Of a stretch of 42,752 bases of DNA, positions 10,201 through 17,700 are shown piece after piece; the first letter of the stretch is position 1, and each line of letters opens with the position of its first letter. The notes below the pieces were generated by a model. That model was not told the origin of the DNA, did no database searches, and was given only the letters and a program-made list of their open reading frames with translations. The translations under genes and the position numbers were made by a program. The DNA comes from Pseudomonadota bacterium (GTDB lineage Bacteria > Pseudomonadota > Gammaproteobacteria > Xanthomonadales > Xanthomonadaceae): the NCBI GenBank assembly GCA_023386795.1, contig JAEWJB010000097.1, forward strand, positions 1 to 42,752. The letters run 5' to 3'.

Positions 10201-10402
10201 CGGTGCTGGCGCCAACGCCCGCCACTCGATCGGCACCGGCGTGATCGGCGGCATGCTGTTCGCCACGGTCCTCGGCGTGATCTTCATCCCGCTGTTCTTC
10301 GTGGTGGTGCGGCGCATGCTGGGCGACAAGCTGGACGAGCAGTCCAGGGAGTTCATCGAGGCCCAGAACGACGCCGCGGCGAACGTGCGACCGGATCGCT
10401 GA
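7229..10402 (+). CDS. RND multidrug efflux pump, inner-membrane transporter (AcrB/MexB type)
   Basis: A 1057-aa proton-driven exporter of the hydrophobe/amphiphile efflux-1 family. It starts MPKFFIEHPVFAWVVAILI, the usual first transmembrane helix. The proton-relay acids are visible as Asp407-Asp408 in GIVVDDAIVVIENVERIM (TM4), with the matching Lys939 in AAKNAILIVEFA (TM10). Two periplasmic porter/docking loops follow TM1 and TM7. The length and residue numbering match E. coli AcrB closely. Together with the adaptor it should export drugs, dyes or fatty-acid-like compounds. No outer-membrane factor gene follows; a strong terminator (10428-10457) ends the operon, so a TolC/OprM-type channel must come from elsewhere in the genome. 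Confidence 0.95.
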   Translation: MPKFFIEHPVFAWVVAILISLSGVIAILNLGVESYPSIAPPQVTVSATYPGASADTAEKAVTQVIEQQLTGIDHLLYFNSSSAANGRVSITLTFETGTNPDIAQVQVQNKVALATPRLPTEVTQQGVVVAKANAGFLMVVALRSDNPAVDRDALNDIVGSRVLDQISRVPGVGSTQQFGAEYAMNIWLNPERLQGYHLSASQVYSAIANQNVQFAAGAIGADPAPDGQGFTATVSAEGRFSSPEEFENIILRTDTNGATVRLKDVGRVAFGPSNYGFDTQYNGKPTGAFAIQLLPGANALSVAEAVTAKMDELAPSFPQGVTWFSPYDSTAFVKISIEEVVHTLVEAIVLVFLVMLLFLQNFRATVIPTLVIPVALLGTFLGMWMIGFTINQLTLFAMVLAIGIVVDDAIVVIENVERIMTDEHLAPKAATTKAMTQITGAVVAITVVLAAVFIPSAMQPGAAGAIYKQFAITIAMSMAFSAFLALSFTPALCAAFLKSTHDQKKNWVFRTFDKYYDKVAHRYVGLVGHTLKRAPRWMVLFVVLVALCGFLFTRMPGSFLPEEDQGFALAIVQLPPGATKTRTNEVFTQMRGVLEKQDAVEGMLQVAGFSFLGSGENVGMGFIRLKPWDDRKVTATELIQQLNGAFYGIKGAQIFVVNLPTVNGLGQFGGFDMWLQDRAGAGQEALTNARNILLGQAAQRSDTLVGVRPNGLENAPQLQLHVNRVQAQTMGLSVTDIYSAIQLMLAPVYVNDFFYEGRIKRVNVRADDQFRTGPESLRSFYTPSATATDADGQPAMIPLSNVVKSEWTYASPALNRYNGYSAVNIVGNAAPGKASGQAMTAMEDIVQNDLPAGFGYDWSGMSYQEIIAGNAATLLLVLSVVVVFLCLAALYESWSIPVAVLLVVPIGVLGAISLSLLRGLPNDLYFKIGMITVIGLAAKNAILIVEFAVEQRAAGKTLREAAIEAAHLRFRPILMTSFAFILGVLPMAISTGAGANARHSIGTGVIGGMLFATVLGVIFIPLFFVVVRRMLGDKLDEQSREFIEAQNDAAANVRPDR

Positions 10403-10427
10403 TCGCCGGTTCTTCCGGAAGCAACGC

Positions 10428-10457
10428 AAAAGCCCCGGCGTGAGCCGGGGCTTTTTT
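10428..10457 (+). terminator. intrinsic terminator of the RND efflux operon
   Basis: A GC-rich stem, AGCCCCGGC (10431-10439) pairing with GCCGGGGCT (10444-10452), has a 4-nt loop. It is flanked by AAAA on the 5' side and followed by six T residues (10452-10457). It lies 26 nt after the pump stop codon and is a textbook Rho-independent terminator. Confidence 0.88.
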
Positions 10458-10499
10458 GTGGCCGAAGAAAGTTGGCGAAACGTTTGCCAACCCCCTCCT

Positions 10500-10522
10500 G
10501 TAGGAGCGGCTTCGGCCGCGAC
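10500..10522 (+). repeat. REP-like palindromic repeat, copy 1
   Basis: The copy starts GTAGGAGCGGCTTCGG and ends CCGCGAC. It is a GTAG-headed palindrome (GCGGC-TTCG-GCCGC stem) like the copies at 19318, 19370 (inverted) and 42722. Such repeats are dispersed in intergenic regions of Xanthomonadaceae and pseudomonads and are thought to be moved by RAYT (REP-associated tyrosine) transposases. No such transposase gene is in this window. Confidence 0.75.
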
Positions 10523-10584
10523 CGCGCGCCGACATCTTGCGACGCGAATCAACCTGAGCGACGAACTCCGCTGAAGGACAAGCG

Positions 10585-11025
10585 ATGCGGACCGGCGCAC
10601 ACTGGCACCTCTGCCGCAAGGAGCCCGCCTTGGACACCCCTACCCGCCACCTGATCGAGGAAGCCGCCGACGGCTCCGCCGCCGGTCGCCTCCATTTCAG
10701 CGAGGTCATCGCCCTGCTGGTCCGTGCCGGCGTGGAGTCCTACACCGCCGACTACCGCGCCGAACGCACCACCTATTACCTGCCTGACGAACAGACGCTG
10801 GACCTGCCACTCCCCTCCACCGGCCATTCGATTCCCGACACCTTCGATGCCGCGTCGGTTCTGTCTGCCATCCGCGGTGCGCAACGCGGTGAAGTGATGT
10901 ATCCGGCGTTCAAACGGCTCACCCGCGAGGCGGGTTGCGTGGGCTACACGGTGTGGATCGCCGGCCGCCATGTCGTCTACTACGGCCGACGCGGGGAGAC
11001 CCACGTCGAACGTTTCCCGGACTGA
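10585..11025 (+). CDS. small DUF1398-like (E. coli YbcV-type) protein of unknown function
   Basis: A 146-aa soluble protein whose C-terminal half (MYPAFKRLTREAGCVGYTVWIAGRHVVYYGRRGETHVERFP) resembles the DUF1398 family: an aromatic-rich strand, then YYGxxGExHVExFP at the end. The N-terminal half (FSEVIALLVRAGVESYTADY) also fits. The biochemical role is not known. The start is uncertain. ATG 10585 has GAAGGA 6 nt upstream, but an in-frame TTG at 10630 has AAGGAG with ideal spacing and gives 131 aa, closer to the family length. A possible -10 (CACACT, 10598-10603) would place the transcript start after the ATG and favour the TTG. The gene stands alone between two terminators. Confidence 0.75.
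   Translation: MRTGAHWHLCRKEPALDTPTRHLIEEAADGSAAGRLHFSEVIALLVRAGVESYTADYRAERTTYYLPDEQTLDLPLPSTGHSIPDTFDAASVLSAIRGAQRGEVMYPAFKRLTREAGCVGYTVWIAGRHVVYYGRRGETHVERFPD
10598..10603 (+). promoter_or_regulatory. possible -10 box of the DUF1398-like gene
   Basis: CACACT in the context GCACACTG is weakly like a -10 hexamer. The same eight bases occur upstream of upp (25225-25230 core). If used, transcription would begin near 10610 and translation would have to use the TTG at 10630. There is no clear -35. Confidence 0.25.
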
Positions 11026-11038
11026 CGTCGGCACAAAG

Positions 11039-11065
11039 AAAAAGCCGCGCTTGCGCGCGGCTTTT
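11039..11065. terminator. bidirectional intrinsic terminator between the DUF1398-like gene and secF
   Basis: AAAGCCGCGC (11041-11050) pairs with GCGCGGCTTT (11055-11064) around a 4-nt loop. There is a T tract on the plus side (11062-11065) and, read on the minus strand, a T-rich run (TTTTTCTTTG) beyond the stem. It lies between two convergent genes, 14 nt after one stop and 28 nt before the other, so it can end transcription from both sides. Confidence 0.8.
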
Positions 11066-11092
11066 CCCTGGAACGCATGGCCACAAGCGGGC

Positions 11093-12067
11093 TTACGGCC
11101 GGCGCGCCAGCGCCTCCACGTCCTTGGCCTTCGGCAGCAGGTCCTGCTTGGTGACCTTGAACGGGCCGATCGACAGCATCGGCACCGCCACCACGATCGA
11201 GGACACCACCACGATCACCGCGCCGATCATGTGCGTCAGCGCCAGGCCTTCCATCGAGGTACCGCCGTACAGGTACAGCGCCCAGGCCGACAGGAAGAAC
11301 ATCACCGCGGTGATCACCGTACGCGACAGCGTCTGGTTGATCGAGCGGTTCAGCACCTCCAGCGGCTCCACGCGCAGGCTGCGGAAGTTCTCGCGCACGC
11401 GGTCGAACACCACGATGATGTCGTTGATCGCAAAGCCCATCACCGACAGCAGGCCGGCCAGCACGGTCAGGTCGAACTCGCGGCCGGTGCCGTAGATGTA
11501 GGCGGCGGTGACGATCAGGTCAAAGAACGCGGTCAGGCTGGCCACCACCGCGAACTTCCACTCGAAGCGGAACGCGATGTAGATCAGGAAGCCGACCAGC
11601 ATGAACAGCGTGGCGTAGATGCCGTCGCGCACCAAGTCCGCACCGACCTGCGGGCCGACGAACTCGGTGCGCAGCACGGTGGCCGGGTTCTCGGCGGTGT
11701 TGATCGCCTTGAGCACCTGCGCCGAGACCGTCTTGTCGCCCTCGGCGTTGCTGTTCTCGCCATGCGGCTGCAGGCGGATCATCAACTCGTTGCCGCCGCC
11801 GAAGCCCTGCACCTGGGCATTCTCGAAGCCGGCCGCGGCCAGCTTCTCGCGCACCTGGTCGACGTCGGCCGGCTGGTCGAAGCGGGTTTCGACCACGGTA
11901 CCGCCGGTGAACTCCAGCGCGTAGGCCTCCTTCTGGAAGCCCTTCAGGCCGATGACCACCAGCGAGGCCACGAACACCGCAAGCATCAGCCACAGCACGG
12001 CATGACGCCAGCGCATGAAGTCGATCTTGGTGTCGTTCGGGATGATGTGAAGCGGGAAAATTTTCAT
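11093..12067 (-). CDS. secF: protein translocase subunit SecF
   Basis: Inner-membrane RND-fold partner of SecD that uses the proton gradient to help complete Sec-dependent export. The 324-aa length is normal. A first transmembrane helix (residues ~21-41, VLWLMLAVFVASLVVIGL) is followed by the periplasmic P1 domain and then five more helices. The conserved TM4-TM5 region VMGFAINDIIVVFDRVRENFR is intact. secD begins just upstream (18-nt gap), in the order queA-tgt-yajC-secD-secF that is widespread in proteobacteria. The bidirectional terminator at 11039-11065 ends the operon. Confidence 0.97.
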   Translation of the reverse strand: MKIFPLHIIPNDTKIDFMRWRHAVLWLMLAVFVASLVVIGLKGFQKEAYALEFTGGTVVETRFDQPADVDQVREKLAAAGFENAQVQGFGGGNELMIRLQPHGENSNAEGDKTVSAQVLKAINTAENPATVLRTEFVGPQVGADLVRDGIYATLFMLVGFLIYIAFRFEWKFAVVASLTAFFDLIVTAAYIYGTGREFDLTVLAGLLSVMGFAINDIIVVFDRVRENFRSLRVEPLEVLNRSINQTLSRTVITAVMFFLSAWALYLYGGTSMEGLALTHMIGAVIVVVSSIVVAVPMLSIGPFKVTKQDLLPKAKDVEALARRP

Positions 12068-12085
12068 CGATTCTTTCTCACCCGG

Positions 12086-13939
12086 TCAGATGGCCACGGA
12101 CTTGATCTTCTTGCGGTAGCCGTAGATCAGCTGGGCCAGCGCACGGGAGACGGTGATCGCGGTGAACATCGAGGCGAAGATGCCGATCATCATGGTCAGG
12201 GCAAAGCCCTTCAGCGGGCCGGTGCCGAAGGCATACAGCGCCACGCCCACGATCAGGCCGGTCAGGTTGGCGTCGAGGATGGTGCCGCCGGCCTTTTCAT
12301 AGCCGGCCGCGATCGAGGCCTTCGGCGGCACGCCGTGGCGCAGTTCCTCGCGGATTCGCTCGTTGATCAGCACGTTGGCGTCCACCGACAGGCCCACCGA
12401 CAGCGCCAGGCCGGCGAAGCCGGGCAGCGTCATCGTCGCGCCGAACATCGACATCACCGCCACCACGATCAGCAGGTTCAGCAGCAGGGCCACCGAGGTG
12501 ATCACGCCGAACATGCGGTAGTAGATGGTGAAGAACGCCAGGGTAAACACGAAGGCGTAGAGCACCGCGGTGATGCCGCGCTCGACGTTCTCCGCGCCCA
12601 GGCTCGGGCCGATGATGCGTTCCTCGACGAAGTCCATCGGCGCGGCCAGCGAGCCGGCGCGCAGCAGCTTGGCCAGGTTCTCGGCCTCGGTCTTCTCCAG
12701 GCCGGTGGTCTGGAAGTTCTTGCCGAACACGCCCGCGATGCGGGTCGGCGCCAGCGCTTCTTCCTTGACCTTGACGCTGCGCACTTCCTGGCCGTCCACC
12801 ATCGTGACGGTCGGGATGCGTTCGATGTAGACCACCGACATCAGCTTGCCGACGTTGGCGCTGGTGAAATCGAACATGCGCTGCCCGGCGGCATTGTTGA
12901 GCGTGATGCTCACCGCCGGCATGCCGTTCTGGTCGGTGGCCACGGTGGCGTTGACCATCTGGTCGCCCGAGGCCAGCACGCGCTTGCTCAGCAGCACCGG
13001 CTGGCCGGTCCCACGCACGGTGTAGAGCTTGGCATCCGGCGGCACGCGGCCGGTGCGCTGCGCGTCCTGCGCGTCGCCATCGACCACGGAGCGGAACTCC
13101 AGCGTGGCGGTGGCGCCGATCAGGCGCTTGGCCTCGGCGGTGTCCTGCACGCCCGGCAGCTGGACCACGATGCGGTCCTCGCCCTGGCGCTGGATGATCG
13201 GCTCGGCCACGCCCAGTTCGTTGACGCGGTTGCGCAGCGTGGTGATGTTCTGCTCCAGCGCGCTGCCGGCGATCTGCGCCAGTTCCTGCTGCGGGATCGT
13301 CACCGTCACGCGGTTGCCGCTGACGTCGTAGCTCAGGGTGGGCTGCGTCTTGGCCAGCGCGGCGCGCGCCCGGTCGGCCGCATCCGCACCGGCGGACGGG
13401 CTGAGGGTGGCCACGATGCTGTTGTCCGGGCGACGCTCCACCGACTGGTAGGCGATGCGGTTGTCGCGCAGGGTCACGCGGATGTCTTCGGCGTAGGCGT
13501 CCACGCGCTTTTCCAGCGCCGCCTTCTGGTCCACCTGCAGCACGAAGTGCACGCCGCCCTGCAGGTCCAGGCCCAGCACCATCGGCTTGCCGCCGAGCTT
13601 GGCGAGCCAATCGGGCACGGTGGAGGCCAGGTTCAGCGCGACGGTGTAGTTCTCGCCCAGGCTGGTACGCAGGGCGTTGCTGGCCTTGCTCTGCGCTTCC
13701 AGGTTGGGCAGGCGCACCATCAGGCTGTTGCCCTCCACGGCCACCGACTTGGCGGTGATGCCGGCCTGCGCCAGCTGGGCCTGGACCTTGGTGCGCAGGG
13801 CGTCGTCGAGCGCGCCTTCGCGGTTGGCGGTGATCTGCACCGCCGGATCCTTCTGGTAGGCGTTCGGCAGCGCATAGAGCACGCCGATCGCGATCACGGC
13901 CAGGATCAGGAAATATTTCCAGCGAGGAAATTCAAGCAT
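12086..13939 (-). CDS. secD: protein translocase subunit SecD
   Basis: A 617-aa inner-membrane component of the SecDF complex. After the first transmembrane helix (~residues 7-25) comes a large periplasmic P1 domain beginning with the diagnostic GLDLQGGVHFVLQVD. The C-terminal membrane region has five helices, including LALSVGLSVDANVLINERIREEL with the conserved proton-relay Asp. The start codon at 13939 follows a GGGG-type ribosome site. Only 55 nt separate it from yajC, so the genes are cotranscribed. Nothing is unusual in length or motifs. Confidence 0.97.
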   Translation of the reverse strand: MLEFPRWKYFLILAVIAIGVLYALPNAYQKDPAVQITANREGALDDALRTKVQAQLAQAGITAKSVAVEGNSLMVRLPNLEAQSKASNALRTSLGENYTVALNLASTVPDWLAKLGGKPMVLGLDLQGGVHFVLQVDQKAALEKRVDAYAEDIRVTLRDNRIAYQSVERRPDNSIVATLSPSAGADAADRARAALAKTQPTLSYDVSGNRVTVTIPQQELAQIAGSALEQNITTLRNRVNELGVAEPIIQRQGEDRIVVQLPGVQDTAEAKRLIGATATLEFRSVVDGDAQDAQRTGRVPPDAKLYTVRGTGQPVLLSKRVLASGDQMVNATVATDQNGMPAVSITLNNAAGQRMFDFTSANVGKLMSVVYIERIPTVTMVDGQEVRSVKVKEEALAPTRIAGVFGKNFQTTGLEKTEAENLAKLLRAGSLAAPMDFVEERIIGPSLGAENVERGITAVLYAFVFTLAFFTIYYRMFGVITSVALLLNLLIVVAVMSMFGATMTLPGFAGLALSVGLSVDANVLINERIREELRHGVPPKASIAAGYEKAGGTILDANLTGLIVGVALYAFGTGPLKGFALTMMIGIFASMFTAITVSRALAQLIYGYRKKIKSVAI

Positions 13940-13994
13940 TGCATAACCCCGCGCGGCGCCTCCCCGGCGCCACGCATCAGGAGAAAGGAACGGA

Positions 13995-14342
13995 TCAGGC
14001 GGACTTCAGCGTGCCCTTCGGCAGCACGTTGCCGACGGCGCCCTTCTGCACGCGCACGCGCACGTTGTCGGCCACTTCGATGGTGATGAAGTTGTCGCCC
14101 ACCTCCGACACCACGCCGGCGATGCCGCCGGAGGTGATCACCTCGTCGCCGCGGCTCAGCTTGTCCAGCATGGCGCGGTGTTCCTTCTGCCGCTTCATCT
14201 GCGGGCGGATCATGAGGAAGTACATCACCACCAGCAGGCCGATCATCGGCAGGAAGGTCAGCAGCGGGCTGCCGCCGCCGGCCGGCGCGCCACCGGTGGT
14301 CTGCGCCTGGGCGGCGGGAATGAGGAAATCGAGCAGGTTCAT
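13995..14342 (-). CDS. yajC: Sec translocon accessory protein YajC
   Basis: A small 115-aa inner-membrane protein of the SecDF-YajC complex. A short N-terminal stretch with a Gly/Ala-rich linker precedes one transmembrane helix (residues ~27-45, LLTFLPMIGLLVVMYFLMI). The conserved IRPQMKRQKEH and a compact cytoplasmic domain with GDEVITSGGIAGVV follow. The position between tgt and secD is the usual one for this operon. Its exact biochemical role in export remains unclear. Confidence 0.95.
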   Translation of the reverse strand: MNLLDFLIPAAQAQTTGGAPAGGGSPLLTFLPMIGLLVVMYFLMIRPQMKRQKEHRAMLDKLSRGDEVITSGGIAGVVSEVGDNFITIEVADNVRVRVQKGAVGNVLPKGTLKSA

Positions 14343-14479
14343 CTTTGCGTCCTAGGTTGGGCGCGGCGCCGCAATCCGGCCCCGCGTTCAATTCAAAGCG
14401 CCCGTCCGGGCGCAGAGCCCCCGATTATGCCATGGGGGCGCCAGCCCGCACGCCGGGGCGCAGCGCCCGCGCGGCAAGG

Positions 14480-15625
14480 TCAGCCGACCTGCCCCGGGAG
14501 TGCCGGCGCCTGGGCACCGCGTGCGGTATAGAAGGACTGCCTGAATGCGCCGAAGGTTCCCGCCGCGATCGCCGCGCGCATGTCGGCCATCAGCTTCTCG
14601 TAGTACCAGAGGTTGTGCAGGGTGCCGAGCATCGGGGCCAGCATCTCGTTGCAGCGGTCCAGGTGGCGCAGGTAGGACCGGGTGACCCCCCCGGCGCACG
14701 CGGGGCACCCGCAGCCCGGCTCGATCGGGTCCAGGTCGCGCTCGTATTTCGCGTTGCGGATGCGCACGGTGCCGAAGGCGGTGAAGTAATGGCCGTTGCG
14801 GGCATTGCGGGTGGGCATCACGCAGTCGAACATGTCCACGCCGCGCGCCACGCCTTCCACCAGGTCCTCCGGGCGGCCCACGCCCATCAGGTATCGCGGG
14901 CGGTCGGCCGGCAGCAGGGGGTGCAGGTGCTCGAGCATGGCGTTGCGCTCATGCTCCGGCTCGCCCACCGCCAGCCCGCCGATGGCATAGCCGTCGAAGC
15001 CGATCTGCTGCAGGCCGTCCAGCGAGCGGCTGCGCAGGTCCGGGTGCACCCCGCCCTGCACGATGCCGAACAGCGCCGCGTCATTGCCCAGCGCGTCGTG
15101 GGCGTCGCGCGAGCGGCGTGCCCAGCGCAGGCTCAGCTCCATCGAGCGCCGTGCCACGTCCTCGGTCGCCGGGTACGGGGTGCATTCGTCGAAGATCATC
15201 ACCACGTCCGAATCGAGCACCTTCTGGATCTTCATGCTCTCCTCCGGGCCGAGGAACACGCGCGCGCCGTCGGTCGGCGAGGCGAAGGTCACGCCCTGTT
15301 CGGTGATCTTCCGGCGGTGCGCCAGCGAGAACACCTGGAAGCCACCGGAGTCGGTGAGGATCGGCCCGTTCCAGCGGGTAAAGCCATGCAGGCCGCCGTG
15401 GTCGGCGATCACCTCCAGGCCCGGGCGCAGGTACAGGTGGAAGGTGTTGCCCAGGATGATCTCCGCGCCCAGTTCGCGGATCTGGTGCGGCAGCACCCCC
15501 TTGACCGAGCCATAGGTGCCCACCGGCATGAACGCCGGGGTTTCCACCGTGCCGCGCGGGAAGGTGAGGCGGCCGCGGCGCGCGTGGCCGTCGGTGGTCT
15601 GGAGCTGGAACTGGAGTCGGGACAT
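14480..15625 (-). CDS. tgt: queuine tRNA-guanosine(34) transglycosylase
   Basis: Exchanges guanine-34 for preQ1 in tRNAs for Asp, Asn, His and Tyr, the third-last step of queuosine biosynthesis. The 381-aa protein shows the TIM-barrel active site. The nucleophile Asp267 lies in MFDCVMPTRNARNG, and a C-terminal Zn site is formed by the CGCPAC cysteines and His of TLHNLWYY. The N-terminal GTVETPAFMPVGTYGSVKG is typical. It lies 34 nt after queA, whose product acts next in the pathway. A 137-nt gap containing short inverted GC-rich repeats separates tgt from yajC, so some internal regulation is possible. Confidence 0.97.
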   Translation of the reverse strand: MSRLQFQLQTTDGHARRGRLTFPRGTVETPAFMPVGTYGSVKGVLPHQIRELGAEIILGNTFHLYLRPGLEVIADHGGLHGFTRWNGPILTDSGGFQVFSLAHRRKITEQGVTFASPTDGARVFLGPEESMKIQKVLDSDVVMIFDECTPYPATEDVARRSMELSLRWARRSRDAHDALGNDAALFGIVQGGVHPDLRSRSLDGLQQIGFDGYAIGGLAVGEPEHERNAMLEHLHPLLPADRPRYLMGVGRPEDLVEGVARGVDMFDCVMPTRNARNGHYFTAFGTVRIRNAKYERDLDPIEPGCGCPACAGGVTRSYLRHLDRCNEMLAPMLGTLHNLWYYEKLMADMRAAIAAGTFGAFRQSFYTARGAQAPALPGQVG

Positions 15626-15659
15626 GAAAACCTGGGAATGCGTCGAATTCTGGAAGGGA

Positions 15660-16706
15660 TCAGGTGGACGGCGTATCGGCCGACCACAGCAGCATCGCGT
15701 CGCCGTAGCTGAAGAAGCGGTACTGCTCGGCGATGGCGTGGCGGTAGGCCTCGAAGATGCGCTCGCGGCCGGCGAAGGCTGAGACCATCATCAGCAGCGT
15801 GCTCTCGGGCAGGTGGAAGTTGGTGACCATCGCATCGACACTGCGGATGCGGTAACCGGGCAGGATGAAGATCTGCGTCTCGCCCGCGAACGGCTGCAGC
15901 TCGCCGTCGCGCATGGCGCTTTCCAGCGAGCGCACGACCGTGGTGCCCACCGCGATGACGCGGCCGCCCGCCGCGCGGGTGCGGCGCACCTGCTCCACCA
16001 GTTCGGCGCCGACATTGAGCCATTCGCGGTGCATGACGTGCTCTGCCAGCGATTCCACCCGCACCGGCTGGAAGGTGCCGGCGCCGACGTGCAGCGTGAC
16101 ATGGCCGAATTCCACTCCGCGCTCGCGCAGGCGGGCCAGCAGCGGCTCGTCGAAGTGCAGGCCGGCGGTCGGCGCGGCCACCGCGCCGGCCTCGCGGGCG
16201 AACACGGTCTGGTAACGCTCGCGGTCGTCGATGCCGGGCTCGCGGCGGATATACGGCGGCAGCGGCAGCCGGCCGGCATGCAGCAGCCACTGTTCCAGCG
16301 GCTCGGGCACCTCGAAGCGCAGCACGTAGAACTCGCCATCGCGGCCGAGCACTTCGGCCTCGCCGCCCGCGTCCAGCGCGATGCGACCGCCGGCCTTGGG
16401 CGACTTGCTCGCGCCGATCTGCGCGCGCGCCTGCTGGGCGCCGAGCAGGCGTTCGATGAGGATTTCCACCCGCCCGCCACTGGCCTTCTGGCCGAACAGC
16501 CGCGCCGGGATCACGCGGGTGTCGTTGAATACCAACAGGTCGCCGGGCTGCAGCAGGTCAGGCAGGTCGCGCACATGGCGGTCCTGCAGCGCGGCCGGCA
16601 CCGGCGGCACGATCATCAGCCGGCTGGCCGAACGCTCGGCCAGCGGGGCCTGGGCGATCAGGGCCTCGGGCAGTTCGTAGTGGAAGTCCGACTTCTTCAA
16701 GGACAC
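15660..16706 (-). CDS. queA: S-adenosylmethionine:tRNA ribosyltransferase-isomerase
   Basis: Transfers and rearranges the ribose of S-adenosylmethionine onto preQ1-tRNA to form epoxyqueuosine. The 348-aa protein starts MSLKKSDFHYELPEALIAQ. It contains the family signatures GDLLVFNDTRVIPARLFG, TAGLHFDEPLL (residues ~180-190), HVGAGTFQPVR and FHLPESTLLMMVSAF. It is the first gene of the queA-tgt-yajC-secD-secF operon. A TACAAT -10 box lies 28-33 nt upstream, giving a short leader. There is no strong Shine-Dalgarno sequence ahead of the ATG. Confidence 0.97.
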   Translation of the reverse strand: MSLKKSDFHYELPEALIAQAPLAERSASRLMIVPPVPAALQDRHVRDLPDLLQPGDLLVFNDTRVIPARLFGQKASGGRVEILIERLLGAQQARAQIGASKSPKAGGRIALDAGGEAEVLGRDGEFYVLRFEVPEPLEQWLLHAGRLPLPPYIRREPGIDDRERYQTVFAREAGAVAAPTAGLHFDEPLLARLRERGVEFGHVTLHVGAGTFQPVRVESLAEHVMHREWLNVGAELVEQVRRTRAAGGRVIAVGTTVVRSLESAMRDGELQPFAGETQIFILPGYRIRSVDAMVTNFHLPESTLLMMVSAFAGRERIFEAYRHAIAEQYRFFSYGDAMLLWSADTPST

Positions 16707-16733
16707 GGGGACAGGGCGGGGAAAGGACCGCTT

Positions 16734-16739
16734 ATTGTA
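16734..16739 (-). promoter_or_regulatory. candidate -10 box of the queA-tgt-yajC-secD-secF operon
   Basis: Minus-strand TACAAT is a 5/6 match to the -10 consensus, in the narrow gap between the small secreted protein gene and queA. It predicts a start near 16727 and a leader of about 20 nt. The upstream spacer is nearly all G and C, and no -35 consensus is visible. Confidence 0.4.
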
Positions 16740-16767
16740 CCGGCCCCGCCCGCCCCCGCCGCCGGGG

Positions 16768-17151
16768 CTACTCGGTGTGCTCCTTCACGGTGATGCCCTG
16801 GGCCGAATTGCCGGCGATGACGATGTCCAGCTTCGGGTGGCTACCCTTGCACTTGACCAGCACGTCCTCGCCATCGTCGATCTCGACGTGGTAGCCCTTG
16901 CCCAGCGCGGCCTTGAGGGCATCGCGGATGAGCCGCGCGACGTGGTTCTCGTGCAGGTCCTTGGCCACCGGGATTTCCACCTGCCGCGCGGTGCCGCCTT
17001 CCGGGGTGATGCTCAACTGGATCGTGCCGGCACTCGATGCATGCCCATCCACCTTGAGTCGCCACTTGTTGGAAAACCCTGCCTGCGCGGCAAAGGCCAG
17101 CAGCATGCCGGCCACCATCAGTACGCCCCGCACCCGCCCTGTGTGCTTCAT
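16768..17151 (-). CDS. small secreted protein of unknown function
   Basis: 127 aa. Residues 1-24 form a Sec signal peptide (MKHTGRVRGVLMVAGMLLAFAAQA). The mature ~103-aa part alternates short beta-like stretches (WRLKVDG, GTIQLSITPEGG, VEIPVA) with one helix (ENHVARLIRDALKAALG). It ends in strands with a single Cys (DVLVKCKGSHPKLDIVIAG). It is predicted to be periplasmic. I recognise no family. The start at 17151 is supported by a GGAG 8 nt upstream and by the signal peptide; the open frame extends further but loses protein character. It lies between lrp-type and queA genes on the same strand, 77 nt after the former and 61 nt before the latter, so cotranscription with either is uncertain. Confidence 0.8.
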   Translation of the reverse strand: MKHTGRVRGVLMVAGMLLAFAAQAGFSNKWRLKVDGHASSAGTIQLSITPEGGTARQVEIPVAKDLHENHVARLIRDALKAALGKGYHVEIDDGEDVLVKCKGSHPKLDIVIAGNSAQGITVKEHTE

Positions 17152-17228
17152 GTCGCGCGCTCCGTTGGGATACGGCGCGATCATGCCGCGCCACCCGGCG
17201 GCGTACATCGGGAAAACTACTGGTCGGC

Positions 17229-17660
17229 TCAGCGCTCGAACTTGGTCGCCAGCACGATGGCCGAGGTGGTGCGCTCCACGCCCTCCAGGGCGCCGATGCG
17301 GTCGGTGAGCACGTCGATGCCGCCCACCGTGGTGGCCACGCCGAAGGCGACCAGGTCGTAGGGGCCGCTGACCGAATGCAGCTCGCGGACCTCCGGGATT
17401 GCCTGCAGTGCCTTGACCACCTGGGCCATCTGCTTGGGCAGCACGGTGATCATGATGTGGGCGCGGATAAGCGCGCGGTCGACCTCGTCGTGCACGCGCA
17501 CGGTGTAGCCGCCGATCACCCCCTGGCGCTCCAGCTTCTCGATCCGGCTTTGCACGGTGGTGCGCGAGACCCCAAGCCGCCGCGCGATCTGCGCGGTGGA
17601 GGCGCGGGCGTCCTCCCGCAGGACCGCCAGCAGGGCCTCGTCGGCCTCGGTAAGCTTCAT
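17229..17660 (-). CDS. Lrp/AsnC-family transcriptional regulator
   Basis: A 143-aa feast/famine regulator. The N-terminal winged helix-turn-helix (ADEALLAVLREDARASTAQIARRLGVSRTTVQSRIEKLERQGVIGGYTV) is followed by the RAM/AsnC ligand-sensing domain (residues ~65-140, including LHSVSGPYDLVAFGVAT). It is divergently transcribed from the class III aminotransferase gene, with 123 bp between the starts, the usual layout for local control. It probably senses an amino acid that the aminotransferase consumes (inference). The start at 17660 gives a standard-length protein. A longer N-terminus from GTG/ATG codons upstream is not needed. Confidence 0.92.
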   Translation of the reverse strand: MKLTEADEALLAVLREDARASTAQIARRLGVSRTTVQSRIEKLERQGVIGGYTVRVHDEVDRALIRAHIMITVLPKQMAQVVKALQAIPEVRELHSVSGPYDLVAFGVATTVGGIDVLTDRIGALEGVERTTSAIVLATKFER

Positions 17661-17700
17661 AATGCCGAAACCTCTCGTCGATTCGCCAGATACGCTGGGG

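Noticed and set aside
8165..10600. Long open frame on the minus strand across the RND pump gene
   Set aside because: His/Arg/Asp-rich product typical of antisense reading; it also crosses the terminator at 10428-10457.
10970..14086. Open frame on the plus strand across secF, secD and yajC
   Set aside because: Antisense of three well-identified genes; no ribosome site or domain.
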